This document shows, one piece after another, positions 34,340 through 43,931 of a stretch of 64,000 nt of DNA. The number at the start of each line of letters is the position of its first letter. The stretch's first letter is position 1. The stretch spans positions 1 through 64,000 of the forward strand of contig JAMONP010000097.1 in NCBI GenBank assembly GCA_027065695.1, written 5' to 3'. The position numbers were made by a program, and so were the translations under genes. The notes below the pieces were generated by a model, which saw only the letters and a list, made by a program, of their open reading frames with translations, was not told the origin of the DNA and searched no databases. This stretch comes from Desulfuromonadales bacterium. GTDB lineage: Bacteria; Desulfobacterota; Desulfuromonadia; Desulfuromonadales; BM103.

Positions 34340-35359
34340 ATGTTAATCCTCTGTATTGAATCTTCCTGTGATGAAACCGCTGCGGCGGTCGTTCGCGATG
34401 GCCGTGAAATGCTCTCAAATGTTATTGCTTCCCAAGTCGATGTTCATGCTCGTTATGGTGGAGTTGTCCCGGAACTGGCATCGCGCAAACATGTCGAGGC
34501 GATTTCAGTTGTCATCAACTCAGCGCTTGAAGAAGCTGGAGTAAGTATTGACCAGATCGAGGGCATTGGCGTAACCCGGGGGCCAGGTCTGATTGGTGCT
34601 TTACTAGTGGGGCTTTCCACGGCTAAAGCAATGTCCTGGATGCTTGGTATCCCTCTGGCCGCCATTCACCATATGGAAGGGCATATCCTGGCACCACTTC
34701 TGGAGGAGGCTCCTCCAGAGTTTCCTTTCCTTGCCCTGGCTGTCTCAGGCGGTCATACACACCTCTATCGTGTTGATGGTATTGGTTGTTATCGAACTCT
34801 TGGCCAGACTTTGGATGACGCTGCAGGTGAGGCCTACGATAAGGTGGCGAAATTACTTGGCCTCGGTTATCCTGGTGGGGTATTGATTGACCAGCTTGCT
34901 GTGCAGGGTAATCCGAATGCGATTGCATTCCCGCGTCCGATGCTGCATAAACCGAATTGTAACTTCAGTTTCAGTGGTCTCAAAACGGCGGTTCGGCAAT
35001 ATGTTGATAAATACCAGAAACCGCTTGATAATAAACATATGGCTGATATTGCCGCCAGCTTTCAGGCTGCAGTTGTTGAGGTGTTGACCAAAAAAACTTT
35101 GCGTACAGCCGCAGATGAAGGCTTAAAACGTATTGTCGTTGCAGGCGGTGTTGCCTGCAATTCTGGTCTGCGTACCCGGTTTGGCGAACTCTCGGCCAAG
35201 CACGGTGTCAAAATATATTTCCCTAGCCCGTCCCTCTGTGGTGATAATGCAGCCATGCTCGGGGTGGCGGCTAATTATTATCTGGTAAAGGGTCGACATG
35301 CTGATAATGCTGTCAATGCTGTGTCGAGTTGGATGCTCGATGTGGTCGGTGCAGCTTGA
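34340..35359 (+). CDS. tsaD: tRNA N6-adenosine threonylcarbamoyltransferase
   Basis: 339 residues, full length for TsaD/Gcp. MLILCIESSCDETAAAVV at the start, HHMEGHILAPLLEE with the metal-binding histidines, AVSGGHTHLY, DDAAGEAYDKVAKLLGLGYPGG, and C-terminal GDNAAMLGV. With TsaB, TsaC and TsaE it makes the t6A37 modification of ANN-decoding tRNAs. No recognisable Shine-Dalgarno precedes the ATG because a dispersed repeat abuts it. Confidence 0.97.
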   Translation: MLILCIESSCDETAAAVVRDGREMLSNVIASQVDVHARYGGVVPELASRKHVEAISVVINSALEEAGVSIDQIEGIGVTRGPGLIGALLVGLSTAKAMSWMLGIPLAAIHHMEGHILAPLLEEAPPEFPFLALAVSGGHTHLYRVDGIGCYRTLGQTLDDAAGEAYDKVAKLLGLGYPGGVLIDQLAVQGNPNAIAFPRPMLHKPNCNFSFSGLKTAVRQYVDKYQKPLDNKHMADIAASFQAAVVEVLTKKTLRTAADEGLKRIVVAGGVACNSGLRTRFGELSAKHGVKIYFPSPSLCGDNAAMLGVAANYYLVKGRHADNAVNAVSSWMLDVVGAA

Positions 35360-35375
35360 ACTGGAGTGACTGAAG

Positions 35376-35906
35376 TTGACGTGGCGAGGCATCGGATTTA
35401 TCCGGCAAGTCAAATTAATGCTGTTGCGATTTGTCCGCCTGCGTGGTTTACCGGAGGAGATCGCTAAGGGGATCGCTCTCGGCATCTTCATCGGTATGAC
35501 GCCAACCTTTGGTTTCCAGATGCTCATTGCTGTCTTTTTTGCTTACCTGCTACGCAAAAATCGTCTTGCCGCAGTTCTTGGCGTCTGGGTCACCAACCCG
35601 GTGACAGCGCCAGCCATCTATGCTATCGAATACGAGATGGGCCGCATTCTACTCGGTATGCATCGAGCCCATTTACCTGTGGAATTTACCTGGAAGGCTT
35701 ATGCGGACCTCGGTTGGAATATCATGTACCCTCTTTGGGTCGGCGGGATTCTTGCCGGTATCGTCATTGGTTTGCTCTCTTATTTCATTACCCTGCGGAT
35801 AGTGCCAATTGTCAAGAACATGCGCATCCCGCGTTGGCCGCGCCAACATTGGCATAGGAAGATTAAAATCCGGAACGCGGGACGCGGAACGCGGGGCAAA
35901 AGATGA
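35376..35906 (+). CDS. DUF2062 membrane protein with repeat-encoded tail
   Basis: 176 residues from TTG 35376 (GGAG 9 bp upstream), 16 bp after tsaD. Three membrane segments and the family pattern LPEEIAKGIALGIFIGMTPTFGFQM plus LRKNRLAAVLGVWVTNPVTAPAIY. DUF2062 proteins have no firm function. The last dozen or so residues ([14 protein letters not shown]) are encoded by the left arm of dispersed repeat copy 5, so the original C-terminus appears to have been replaced or extended when the repeat arrived. Confidence 0.82.
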   Translation: MTWRGIGFIRQVKLMLLRFVRLRGLPEEIAKGIALGIFIGMTPTFGFQMLIAVFFAYLLRKNRLAAVLGVWVTNPVTAPAIYAIEYEMGRILLGMHRAHLPVEFTWKAYADLGWNIMYPLWVGGILAGIVIGLLSYFITLRIVPIVKNMRIPRWPRQHWHRKIKIRNAGRGTRGKR

Positions 35907-36054
35907 GGCACGAGGAACGCGGGACACGGGACGCGAAAACCTTTAATCTCAAAGGTCACATACCTCCAGCAAGATCAACTGAAACAGCTTGGCATACGAA
36001 TGCTTGTGGTTCTGTCATTACTCGTTCCGCGTCCCACGTTCCGCGTCCCGGATT
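35867..36054. repeat. Dispersed palindromic repeat, copy 5
   Basis: Bounded by AATCCGG (35867-35873) and CCGGATT (36048-36054), with GGAACGCGGGACGCGG-like blocks on the left and CGTTCCGCGTCCCACG-like blocks on the right. The left arm lies within the 3' end of the DUF2062 gene; the right arm ends 3 bp before the ksgA ATG. Confidence 0.88.
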
Positions 36055-36057
36055 CTT

Positions 36058-36858
36058 ATGAGTATACATCGTCCAAGAAAACGTTTCGGTCAGAATTTCC
36101 TCCACGATCAGCATGTGCTGGATCGCATTATTGCGGCCGCTGATTTTTGTGAGGATGACCGAATTCTGGAAGTCGGGCCTGGACCTGGAGCATTAACCGA
36201 GCGTCTACTGGCGACCGGCTTGCCGGTGCTTGCTGTTGAGATTGATCGTGACCTTGGTACGGCTTTACAGACTCGTGACGCCAAGAACCTTGAGGTTAAA
36301 ATCGGTGATGTATTACGGCTCGACTGGTCGGAATTATTGCCTGAACCGCCTTACAAGCTGATTGCCAACCTGCCATACAATATCTCCAGTCAGGTTTTAT
36401 TCAAAGCTCTTGATCATCGTAGGGCTTTTCGTCGACTTGTGCTCATGTTCCAAAAAGAAGTCGGCGATCGTCTTCTGGCAAAGGAGGGGACGCGAACCTA
36501 CGGTATCCTGAGTGTCCTAATCCAGACCTGGTTTAAGATTGAAAAGGTTGTCAAGGTCCCCCCTGGGGCTTTTCATCCGCCGCCTAAAGTTGATTCTGTC
36601 GTTATTTGCCTTGAACCTCTGTCTGAACCTCGCACGGTTTTGCATGATGAAGAATTGTATCGACGTCTGGTGAAGGGTGCCTTTGCTCAACGCCGCAAGA
36701 CTCTGCGCAATAGCCTGCGTGGTTCAGGATGGTCGGTAGAGCAGATCGATCGGGCTTTTTCTGATGTGGCTATTGATCCAGGTCGACGTGGTGAAACCCT
36801 AACGATTGAAGAGTTTGGCGCTTTAGCTAATGTTTTGAGTTCACACCTGGGAGATTAA
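36058..36858 (+). CDS. ksgA: 16S rRNA A1518/A1519 dimethyltransferase
   Basis: 266 residues from the ATG at 36058, where conserved RPRKRFGQNFLHD begins. SAM motif EVGPGPGALTERLL, catalytic NLPYNISSQ, and C-terminal FAQRRKTLRNSL. It dimethylates two adjacent adenosines in 16S rRNA during small-subunit assembly. The upstream bases are the end of a dispersed repeat, so there is no normal ribosome site. The parvulin gene starts 3 bp after the stop. Confidence 0.96.
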   Translation: MSIHRPRKRFGQNFLHDQHVLDRIIAAADFCEDDRILEVGPGPGALTERLLATGLPVLAVEIDRDLGTALQTRDAKNLEVKIGDVLRLDWSELLPEPPYKLIANLPYNISSQVLFKALDHRRAFRRLVLMFQKEVGDRLLAKEGTRTYGILSVLIQTWFKIEKVVKVPPGAFHPPPKVDSVVICLEPLSEPRTVLHDEELYRRLVKGAFAQRRKTLRNSLRGSGWSVEQIDRAFSDVAIDPGRRGETLTIEEFGALANVLSSHLGD

Positions 36859-36861
36859 AAG

Positions 36862-37755
36862 ATGGAGCAACTGGCCGCAACCGTCAACGGTTCGCCGATC
36901 GATAATAAAGCCCTCAATGCTGCTATGCAAAGTATGGCTCAGGAGAATTTTCATGCTACACTCGACGAAATCCCCCGGGAATCACATGCTGAGTTGAAGT
37001 CTATGGCTCTGGAGCGATTGATTGCCAGAGAGTTGATATTTCAGGCCGCGCTGGCAGAGGGGTTTGTCGCTGACGAGGCTGATGTTAAAGATGAATCTTC
37101 CAGAATCCTGCGTATGATGGGCAATCCGGCGGATTTCTGGAAACGTCTGGCTAAGCGGGGTATGGATGAACTTTCCTTTTTGAGAATGGTTCGCAAGGAT
37201 GTCACGGTTGATAAGATGTCCGCGCGTAAGCTTGCTGATGTGACTGAACCTAGTGAAGAAGAAATAAAAAAGTTCTTTTCTGCGCATCAAGACAAATTAC
37301 GTGACCATGAACGCGTGCGAGCCAGTCATATTTTGATTCTCATTAACCCGGATGACCCAGACAAGGCCCTTGAATATGCCCTGGAACTTAAGGCACTGAT
37401 TGATAAGGAGGGGGCGGATAAGGAAGGGTTTGCTGTAGTAGCCAAGAAGCATTCCGCTTGTTCCAGCGCGCCTGGTGGTGGTGAACTCGGCTTCATTCGA
37501 CGTGAGGATGTTGATGCTACTTTTGCCGATGCAGCTTTTGGTCAAATTGTTGGCGAGGTTGGTCCTCCCATAAAGACCCCCTATGGTTATCATCTTATCA
37601 TGGTGACAGCTCACGAAATTCCGTCACCACCAACACAGGATGAAGCCCGTGGTAAAATAGTCGATTTTCTCAAAAAAGCCAAAGGATCCAAGTTGCTGGA
37701 AGAGTGGGTTGCGGTCTTGCGTAACAGTGCAGAGATTGTGATTCTCAATAATTGA
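36862..37755 (+). CDS. Parvulin-type peptidyl-prolyl isomerase, no signal peptide
   Basis: 297 residues. SurA-like N-terminal helices (AATVNGSPIDNKALNAAMQSM..., 'LERLIARELIFQAALAEG') and a PpiC rotamase domain about 150-270 (RVRASHILILINPDD, FAVVAKKHSACSSAPGGGELGFIRREDV, PIKTPYGYHLIMV). Unlike SurA, PrsA or PpiD it has neither signal peptide nor membrane anchor, so it appears cytoplasmic. Forms a pair with ksgA (3 bp gap). Confidence 0.88.
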   Translation: MEQLAATVNGSPIDNKALNAAMQSMAQENFHATLDEIPRESHAELKSMALERLIARELIFQAALAEGFVADEADVKDESSRILRMMGNPADFWKRLAKRGMDELSFLRMVRKDVTVDKMSARKLADVTEPSEEEIKKFFSAHQDKLRDHERVRASHILILINPDDPDKALEYALELKALIDKEGADKEGFAVVAKKHSACSSAPGGGELGFIRREDVDATFADAAFGQIVGEVGPPIKTPYGYHLIMVTAHEIPSPPTQDEARGKIVDFLKKAKGSKLLEEWVAVLRNSAEIVILNN

Positions 37756-37879
37756 TTTTTTTAGGACTGGGGTTGAAATGTACTTGCCATCTCCTAAACT
37801 TGGGTCCATTGTTAAATTTCTACTGGGTATTCAAGTAAGTTTCACTTCTTAACATAACCTAAGGTTTGAGAGGCTAGCA

Positions 37880-40800
37880 ATGGAACTCACCATTGAAAAA
37901 CGTGGCAAAAGTTACGGTAAAGTACATCGGGCCAGACTCAAGGGACTTCGTCAATACCTGGAGGCATTAACAACTCAGGAAGATGCGGAGGCACTGTTGG
38001 TCTTGGCTGACGCTTTGCTGGTTTATAGTCATTCACAGGCTTTGCTCAAACGCTCCGGCAAGGAACTACTTGAATGGCTCAATGTTTTTCTCGATTTTCT
38101 TCGTGACCGTGAAAATGAGGTCAAGGTTTCTTCATTCCGCCCCAAAAACTCCAATTCCTCATTTCTCCTGGTCAATACACCTGATGTCCCTTACCTGGTT
38201 GATTCGTTAAAGACCATCCTTAAGCAGTTGCCGCAACGGGCCAAGGTTATTTCCCATCCGGTCCTCACCATTCAGAGAAGTGACGGAGTTCTGACCTCCC
38301 TGGATAAAAAGACGGTTGCCGGGCCTAAAGAATCGTTCATGCTGGTCCAGTTTGAAGGCGTTCGCGATCTGGATACTACAGCAATTGAAGAGGATGTCAG
38401 CAGGGTTTTTCAGGCTGCGCAGCTTGTCGGCCGTCAACGTGAGGAAATGGATGAGAAGATTCTCCATCTTGCAAACAAGGCGGAGGATCAGGATCAAAAA
38501 CATTTTTTGGAATGGCTGCTGAATGGCAACTTTATCTGTTTCGGTTATGCCGCGATCGATGCGTCAGGAACTAACGGTGAAACGACAAAGGCTGGTTTTA
38601 CAGAAGCACCCCTAGGATGGTTACCACCGTCGCTTTTCACCTGGGGAAAAGATGCTCGTAAGTCGCTACAGTTGACAGCAGAAGCAAAGGTGCTCTTCGC
38701 CCGCAAAAGCCCTCTGGTTGTCGAAGTTCTGGAAGAACAAAGCCCTCTCTATCAACAGGACAATCTGATCTATATTGGCTTGCGGGAATGCTGCAAGGAC
38801 GATAAGAAGATAGAGCATCTTATGGTCGGGCTTTTCTCTCAGAATAGTATTAACGAACTGCTCAGTAATATCCCGCCATTAAGAGATAAACTCCTGGCCG
38901 CATTCAAACGTCAGAATGTGCAATACGAGAGCTACGACTACCGCAAGGTTGTCGAGATTTTTAATACCTTCCCAAGGGGGGAGATGTTCTTTCTTGAAGA
39001 CAAGGAGCTTGACAGCCTGGTAAAAACCTTTGTCAGCCTGCAAAGACATCAGTCAGTCAGGCTGGTGGTGACTCGCAACCTCAGTTTACACAGCGTCACT
39101 CTCCTTACCATCATGCCCCGTGACTATTACAGCCGTGATTCAGTCCGTCGCATGGAGGCTTATCTTAAACGTTTTTTCTCAGCAGACCACATCTCTTCCC
39201 GGGTGTTTCATTTCTACTCCGAATATGTCAGCCTGCATTTTCGTATCGTTCCGCGTGGCGATCAGATCAGTATCGATATCGATGCTCTACAGAGGGTGTT
39301 GACAGACCTGTCGCGACCATGGGACGAAAAACTGCGTCTGCTTTTACTGCGGGATGAAAAAAGCGGCAACGGCATGCAGTTGTGGACTAAATATGCCAGC
39401 GCTTTTCCGCATGAGTACAAAGATCTGATTCATCCTCGTTTTGCGGTCAGGGATGTGCTTGCCATTGATCAGATGCTCAAAAGTGGGGAGGATGGTTTCG
39501 ACCTCTGGGGACCTTTCCAGGAACGACATGAGTTCTACCGTCTGCAATTCTACAGTCTCAGAGAAAGTTGCCTCAACGAACTGATGCCGTTTATGGAAAA
39601 TCTTTTGCTGGCGGTCGTTGATGAAGTCGATTTTAACCTCGAGGTTGATGGCCGCACTGTCTACGTAAAAAGCTTTGCCATACGCAATGATCATCCTCAG
39701 GCAAAACCCCTTACCAGCCAACGTGAGAATCTTCTGGGAATCCTTTATGGTCTGCGTAAAGGTACTGTAGAAAACGATTATATAAATCGATTGATGGTAT
39801 TGACCGGGCTTGACTGGCAGGAACTTGATGTTTTCAGAGCCTATCGCAATTACTACTTCCAGTTGGGCAATCCTTTTACCAAACGTCGTGTCGCTTTTGC
39901 CTTACTGAATAATCCACAGGCGGCTTTGCTGCTCTATCGTTATTTTGAGGCGCGTTTCCAGCCGAATCCCGACTGGCATGATGCAATGCAGCGTGAGGAA
40001 GAAGCGCTCATGCCGGTTCGCATGGAGCTTTCGCAGGCGCTGGAGCAGATTCGCGACATTAACGAGGATCATATCCTGAGGAGTTTCTTCAATCTGATCG
40101 ATTCCACAATTCGCACTAATTTTTTCCTGCGTCGTGATGATCCCGATTATTTCATGTCTTTCAAAATCAGTGCTATCGGTATTATCGATATGCCTTTTCC
40201 CCGCCCAATGTATGAAATTTATATACATTCAGCAACTATGGAGGGCATTCATCTACGTGGTGGCAAGGTTGCCCGTGGCGGTATTCGCTGGTCGGATCGG
40301 CCTGATGACTTCCGTACCGAGGTGCTTGGCCTGATGAAAACCCAGATGACCAAGAATTCACTGATTGTGCCGGTTGGCTCCAAAGGTGGTTTTGTGGTCA
40401 AAACACCTTTTAAAACCCGCGAAGAAGGAGCAGAACTTTCCCGGCAGGCTTATATTACTCTGATGCGCGGTCTGCTTGATCTGGTAGATAACAGGATCGC
40501 TGGTGGGATCAAGCGACCAGAGGGAGTAATTGTTTACGATGATGTTGACCCTTATCTGGTGGTTGCTGCCGACAAGGGTACTGCGCACCTTCCAGATACA
40601 GCTAATAGTGTCAGTCTCGATTATGGTTTCTGGCTGGGTGACGCTTTTGCCAGTGGTGGTTCGGTTGGTTTCGATCATAAGAAGCTTGGGATCACCGCCC
40701 GTGGTGCCTGGGAATGTGTGAAACGGCATTTCCGCGAACTGGGTAAAGATATCCAGAATGAGGATTTTACAGCAATTGGTGTCGGTGATATGAGTGGTGA

Positions 40801-42634
40801 TGTCTTTGGTAATGGCATGCTACTGTCAAAGCATATCCGCCTGATGGCCGCTTTTAATCATTTACACATTTTCCTTGATCCTGATCCAGATCCAGAGAAA
40901 TCCTGGTTAGAACGCAACAGGCTTTTTGAACTGCCGCGGTCGAGCTGGGCTGATTATAATACAGATGTAATTTCAACCGGTGGCGGTGTCTGGGAACGAT
41001 CCTCCAAAGAGATCCCCTTGTCACCTGCGGTGCAGAAATGGCTTGGCGTCCGTCATACAGCCATGGAGGGTGATGAGCTGATACGCCGTATTCTGTTGTC
41101 CAAGGTCGAATTGTTCTGGAATGGCGGGATTGGTACCTATGTAAAATCTTCCATGGAAAAGAATGCCGATGTCGGTGATCGCGCCAATGACAATGTGCGG
41201 GTCAACGCAATGCAGCTACAGGCTAAAGTGGTCGGTGAGGGTGGTAACCTCGGTTTTACCCAGCCAGCCCGGATTGAATATGCCATGGCCGGCGGCATGA
41301 TCAATACCGACGCGATTGACAACTCCGCTGGTGTGGATACCTCTGACCATGAAGTCAATCTTAAAATATTTTTCCAGGGATTGCGTGAGGCTGGACTGAT
41401 CAAGACAGAAAGAACCCGTAACCGGCAGTTACAGGAAATCGAAAATGATGTCTGCGATATGGTTCTGGCTAACAATTATACGCAGAGCCTCTCCCTTTCA
41501 CTCAGTTTGTTGTCCTGTCAGAATGATAGCGAACCATTTATCGATCTGGCAGAACGTCTTGCCAATGCCGGGCTACTTGATCGCAAAGGCGAATCTCTGC
41601 CATCACGCAAGGAGTTGACGGTTAGGGGCCATGGATATACGCGTCCGGAGCTCTCAATTCTGCTGGCTTATAGTAAAATGCATCTTTTCCAGAGTCTGCT
41701 TGAGAGCGAGCTTCCTGACCAGGAATCGGCGCAGAGATTTTTGAGACAGTATTTCCCTGAGAAAATACAAAAACGTTACGGCGCGCATTTTAAGGATCAT
41801 CCTCTCAAGCGTGAGATCATCGCCACCTTGATTACCAACCGAGTGGTTGATAATGCCGGTTGTGATTTTCTGAACACTCTGGTTCGTCAAGCAGGTGCGA
41901 CCACAATCCAGGGGGTTGCTGCTTACCTGGTTTTCGATGAAGTTCTGGACGGTGAAGCTATACGCCAGCAAATTATGGCAGTTGATAATAAGATGCCAAC
42001 AGCCAGGCAGTACGAACTTCTGCTTAATCTGGAGAAGACCCTGGCTGGTCTTTGTCGTCAGGCTATTGAGCAAGGTTTGCCAATGAATCTTGACAAGGAT
42101 TGTGTCAAAAATTACCAACAACGTCTGAATACTTTCCGCACCCACTTGGAAGAGCTGCTGCCTGCCGCAGAATGGCTGCTGGGCAAAGATGCTGCGACAG
42201 CTCTGGTCAGCGAGGGTTTCCCCGAAACAATGGCCTTTGAGATATCCAGTTTCCGTTACCTGGTCGGATTCCTGCCAGCTGTTTATATTGCAGAAGCAAC
42301 CGGGGCTAACCTGCTACAGGTGACGACAGCCATGGGGCAAATGCGCTCACGCCTGAAAATCTCGGAGGTCATGGAAAGTCTTAATGAATATATGCCCCAT
42401 GATCGTTGGGATCGTATGGCCTTGACCAGTCTACGTAGTGCTTTTATCAAACAGGTGGTTAAGTTAACCAGACTGGTTGTCGCCGATGCTAGTGATGCCT
42501 CTGCATTTCTTGCTAACAGACGTCAGCGGCTTGATTACTATCTTGGCATGGTCGAAACACTACGGGCGTCACCACCAATCAGTACCAGCCCGTATATGGT
42601 ACTGTTGCGGGCGTTGGAGGCGGTTGAAGATTAA
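37880..42634 (+). CDS. NAD-specific glutamate dehydrogenase, large (about 180 kDa) type
   Basis: 1584 residues. ACT-like and other regulatory regions occupy the first half; the catalytic core about 770-1190 contains GGKVARGGIRWSDRPDDFRTEVLGLMKTQMTKNSLIVPVGSKGGFVVK with the substrate-binding Lys, VAADKGTAHLPDTAN and VVGEGGNLGFTQPARIEYAMAGG for the NAD domain. It oxidises glutamate to 2-oxoglutarate and ammonium, or assimilates ammonium in reverse. Length agrees with the GDH-180 family. The gene stands alone with a 124-bp upstream gap. Confidence 0.95.
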   Translation: MELTIEKRGKSYGKVHRARLKGLRQYLEALTTQEDAEALLVLADALLVYSHSQALLKRSGKELLEWLNVFLDFLRDRENEVKVSSFRPKNSNSSFLLVNTPDVPYLVDSLKTILKQLPQRAKVISHPVLTIQRSDGVLTSLDKKTVAGPKESFMLVQFEGVRDLDTTAIEEDVSRVFQAAQLVGRQREEMDEKILHLANKAEDQDQKHFLEWLLNGNFICFGYAAIDASGTNGETTKAGFTEAPLGWLPPSLFTWGKDARKSLQLTAEAKVLFARKSPLVVEVLEEQSPLYQQDNLIYIGLRECCKDDKKIEHLMVGLFSQNSINELLSNIPPLRDKLLAAFKRQNVQYESYDYRKVVEIFNTFPRGEMFFLEDKELDSLVKTFVSLQRHQSVRLVVTRNLSLHSVTLLTIMPRDYYSRDSVRRMEAYLKRFFSADHISSRVFHFYSEYVSLHFRIVPRGDQISIDIDALQRVLTDLSRPWDEKLRLLLLRDEKSGNGMQLWTKYASAFPHEYKDLIHPRFAVRDVLAIDQMLKSGEDGFDLWGPFQERHEFYRLQFYSLRESCLNELMPFMENLLLAVVDEVDFNLEVDGRTVYVKSFAIRNDHPQAKPLTSQRENLLGILYGLRKGTVENDYINRLMVLTGLDWQELDVFRAYRNYYFQLGNPFTKRRVAFALLNNPQAALLLYRYFEARFQPNPDWHDAMQREEEALMPVRMELSQALEQIRDINEDHILRSFFNLIDSTIRTNFFLRRDDPDYFMSFKISAIGIIDMPFPRPMYEIYIHSATMEGIHLRGGKVARGGIRWSDRPDDFRTEVLGLMKTQMTKNSLIVPVGSKGGFVVKTPFKTREEGAELSRQAYITLMRGLLDLVDNRIAGGIKRPEGVIVYDDVDPYLVVAADKGTAHLPDTANSVSLDYGFWLGDAFASGGSVGFDHKKLGITARGAWECVKRHFRELGKDIQNEDFTAIGVGDMSGDVFGNGMLLSKHIRLMAAFNHLHIFLDPDPDPEKSWLERNRLFELPRSSWADYNTDVISTGGGVWERSSKEIPLSPAVQKWLGVRHTAMEGDELIRRILLSKVELFWNGGIGTYVKSSMEKNADVGDRANDNVRVNAMQLQAKVVGEGGNLGFTQPARIEYAMAGGMINTDAIDNSAGVDTSDHEVNLKIFFQGLREAGLIKTERTRNRQLQEIENDVCDMVLANNYTQSLSLSLSLLSCQNDSEPFIDLAERLANAGLLDRKGESLPSRKELTVRGHGYTRPELSILLAYSKMHLFQSLLESELPDQESAQRFLRQYFPEKIQKRYGAHFKDHPLKREIIATLITNRVVDNAGCDFLNTLVRQAGATTIQGVAAYLVFDEVLDGEAIRQQIMAVDNKMPTARQYELLLNLEKTLAGLCRQAIEQGLPMNLDKDCVKNYQQRLNTFRTHLEELLPAAEWLLGKDAATALVSEGFPETMAFEISSFRYLVGFLPAVYIAEATGANLLQVTTAMGQMRSRLKISEVMESLNEYMPHDRWDRMALTSLRSAFIKQVVKLTRLVVADASDASAFLANRRQRLDYYLGMVETLRASPPISTSPYMVLLRALEAVED

Positions 42635-42759
42635 GACCCGGCAGGAGGATAAAGGATAAGAGGCGCGAATAATCAAAATCAGTGTAAGATTTGATTATTA
42701 CTGTGCGTTTTTTGTAAATCTTGCTGGACTCTAATAATCTCCTGTGATATGAAATGAAA

Positions 42760-42912
42760 CGCTTTTCGATCCTGCTTTTTCGGGCCTGGAACTAGTGCTG
42801 GAGCCGTTATAGAAAATCAGGGTCGATCGACATACCGCCTGGATCCGTGTGACCGGGACGGCAGTAGCAGCAAGGGAACACGTTCGGTGCCTGGCATCGT
42901 GACATGCGACTG
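42760..42912 (+). ncRNA. Structured 5' leader of panB, candidate 'pan' RNA motif
   Basis: Stem 1: CGATCCTG (42767-42774) with CAGGGTCG (42818-42825), 8 bp including one G-U. Stem 2: ACCG (42834-42837) with CGGT (42885-42888) and CGTGT (42846-42850) with ACACG (42878-42882). An alternative pairing, GGCAGT (42860-42865) with ACTGCC (42909-42914), would invade the 5' arm of the terminator that follows. Mutually exclusive structures suggest control of transcription read-through into panB. A 'pan' RNA is described upstream of panB/panC/panD genes in deltaproteobacteria; whether this is that motif needs a covariance search. Confidence 0.5.
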
Positions 42913-42945
42913 CCTTCCGTCTGGATTCGGAAGGTTTTTTTGTTT
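42913..42945 (+). terminator. Intrinsic terminator before panB
   Basis: CCTTCCG (42913-42919), 8-nt loop, CGGAAGG (42928-42934), then TTTTTTTGTTTT. It is upstream of the panB start (42996) and downstream of the structured leader, the arrangement expected for attenuation. Confidence 0.8.
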
Positions 42946-42995
42946 TAAATCTGAATCTATTGTGTTTTTCAACCGTACTTTGAGAGGTTACTCCG

Positions 42996-43808
42996 TTGAG
43001 TAAGAAATCAGTGAAACGCCGGACGATCATTGATCTGCAGGCCATGAAAGCCAGTGGTGAGAAGATCGCAGTTCTGACAGCTTACGATTATCCCTTCGCC
43101 CGTATCATGGATCAGGCTGGTATAGATGTGGTTCTGGTTGGTGACTCAGCAGGTTCTGTAGTTGCTGGTTATGACACCACACTGCCGGTCACCATGGAGG
43201 AAATGCTCTACCATACCCGTGCCGTAGCCCGCAGCGTTTCGCAGGCTCTGGTGGTTGCTGATATGCCTTTTTTGTCTTATCAGGTTGATCTCGTCGAAGC
43301 TCGCCGCAATGCCGGTCGTTTGATCAAGGATGGTGGTGCCCAGGCGATCAAGCTTGAAGGTGGTGTCAATGTCGCCGAGACGATCCGGGCTATTGTTGCT
43401 ATGGATATCCCTGTCGTCGGCCATATCGGTTTGACACCGCAATCGGTGCATCGTATGGGAGGCTACCGTGTGCAAGGGCGTGAAGAAGCCCAGGCAAAGC
43501 AACTATTGGCCGATGCCAGAGCGGTTGCTGATGCTGGTGCCTGCGCCGTTGTCCTTGAAGGAATTCCGGCAAAGCTGGCCAGTGAGATTTCCTCTTTATT
43601 GTCGATTCCGACGATCGGTATCGGTGCCGGAGTTGATTGTGACGGCCAGGTACTGGTGATTCACGACATCCTGGGTTTATGCGAAAAATATTCGCCTAAA
43701 TTTGTCAAACGCTATGCTGATGTTTCCGGTACCATTCGCCAGGGTATTGATGATTATATCCGTGAAGTTAAAGATGGTAGCTTTCCAGGGCCCGAGCATT
43801 CTTTTTAA
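42996..43808 (+). CDS. panB: 3-methyl-2-oxobutanoate hydroxymethyltransferase
   Basis: 270 residues from TTG 42996 with GAGAGG about 8 bp upstream. [29 protein letters not shown] (metal and substrate binding), [16 protein letters not shown] and [11 protein letters not shown] are typical PanB motifs. It transfers a hydroxymethyl group from methylene-tetrahydrofolate to ketoisovalerate, first step to pantothenate. The next genes, panC and a PanP-type decarboxylase, supply the remaining pantothenate steps except ketopantoate reduction. Confidence 0.96.
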   Translation: MSKKSVKRRTIIDLQAMKASGEKIAVLTAYDYPFARIMDQAGIDVVLVGDSAGSVVAGYDTTLPVTMEEMLYHTRAVARSVSQALVVADMPFLSYQVDLVEARRNAGRLIKDGGAQAIKLEGGVNVAETIRAIVAMDIPVVGHIGLTPQSVHRMGGYRVQGREEAQAKQLLADARAVADAGACAVVLEGIPAKLASEISSLLSIPTIGIGAGVDCDGQVLVIHDILGLCEKYSPKFVKRYADVSGTIRQGIDDYIREVKDGSFPGPEHSF

Positions 43809-43813
43809 AAGCT

Positions 43814-43925
43814 AGGGACGAGGGACGCGGGACGAGGAAGTCAAAAGCAAATAATAATCAAAGTATGAGGTCTCTGGATTTGGCTTGAGGTTTTCGCATT
43901 CCGCGTTCCGCGTCCCTTGTCCCGA
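43814..43925. repeat. Dispersed palindromic repeat, copy 6
   Basis: GGGACGAGGGACGCGGGACG on the left, CGCATTCCGCGTTCCGCG then TCCCTTGTCCCG on the right, between panB and panC; it ends 6 bp before the panC ATG. Confidence 0.85.
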
Positions 43926-43931
43926 GAAATT

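Larger units (their letters stand above)
42635..42995 (+). other. Gap before panB: A/T-rich hairpin, then structured leader
   Basis: The first part holds an A/T-rich inverted repeat (AATAATCAAAATC 42668-42680 with GATTTGATTATT 42688-42699) followed by a T-run at 42708-42713, a possible weak terminator for glutamate dehydrogenase. The remainder is the leader and terminator annotated separately. Confidence 0.5.

Noticed and set aside
42760-42945. Leader before panB as 6S RNA or SRP RNA
   Set aside because: No GGAA-type SRP loop with the conserved GGAAGCAGCC region and no 6S-like central bubble; position and terminator fit a cis-acting leader better.
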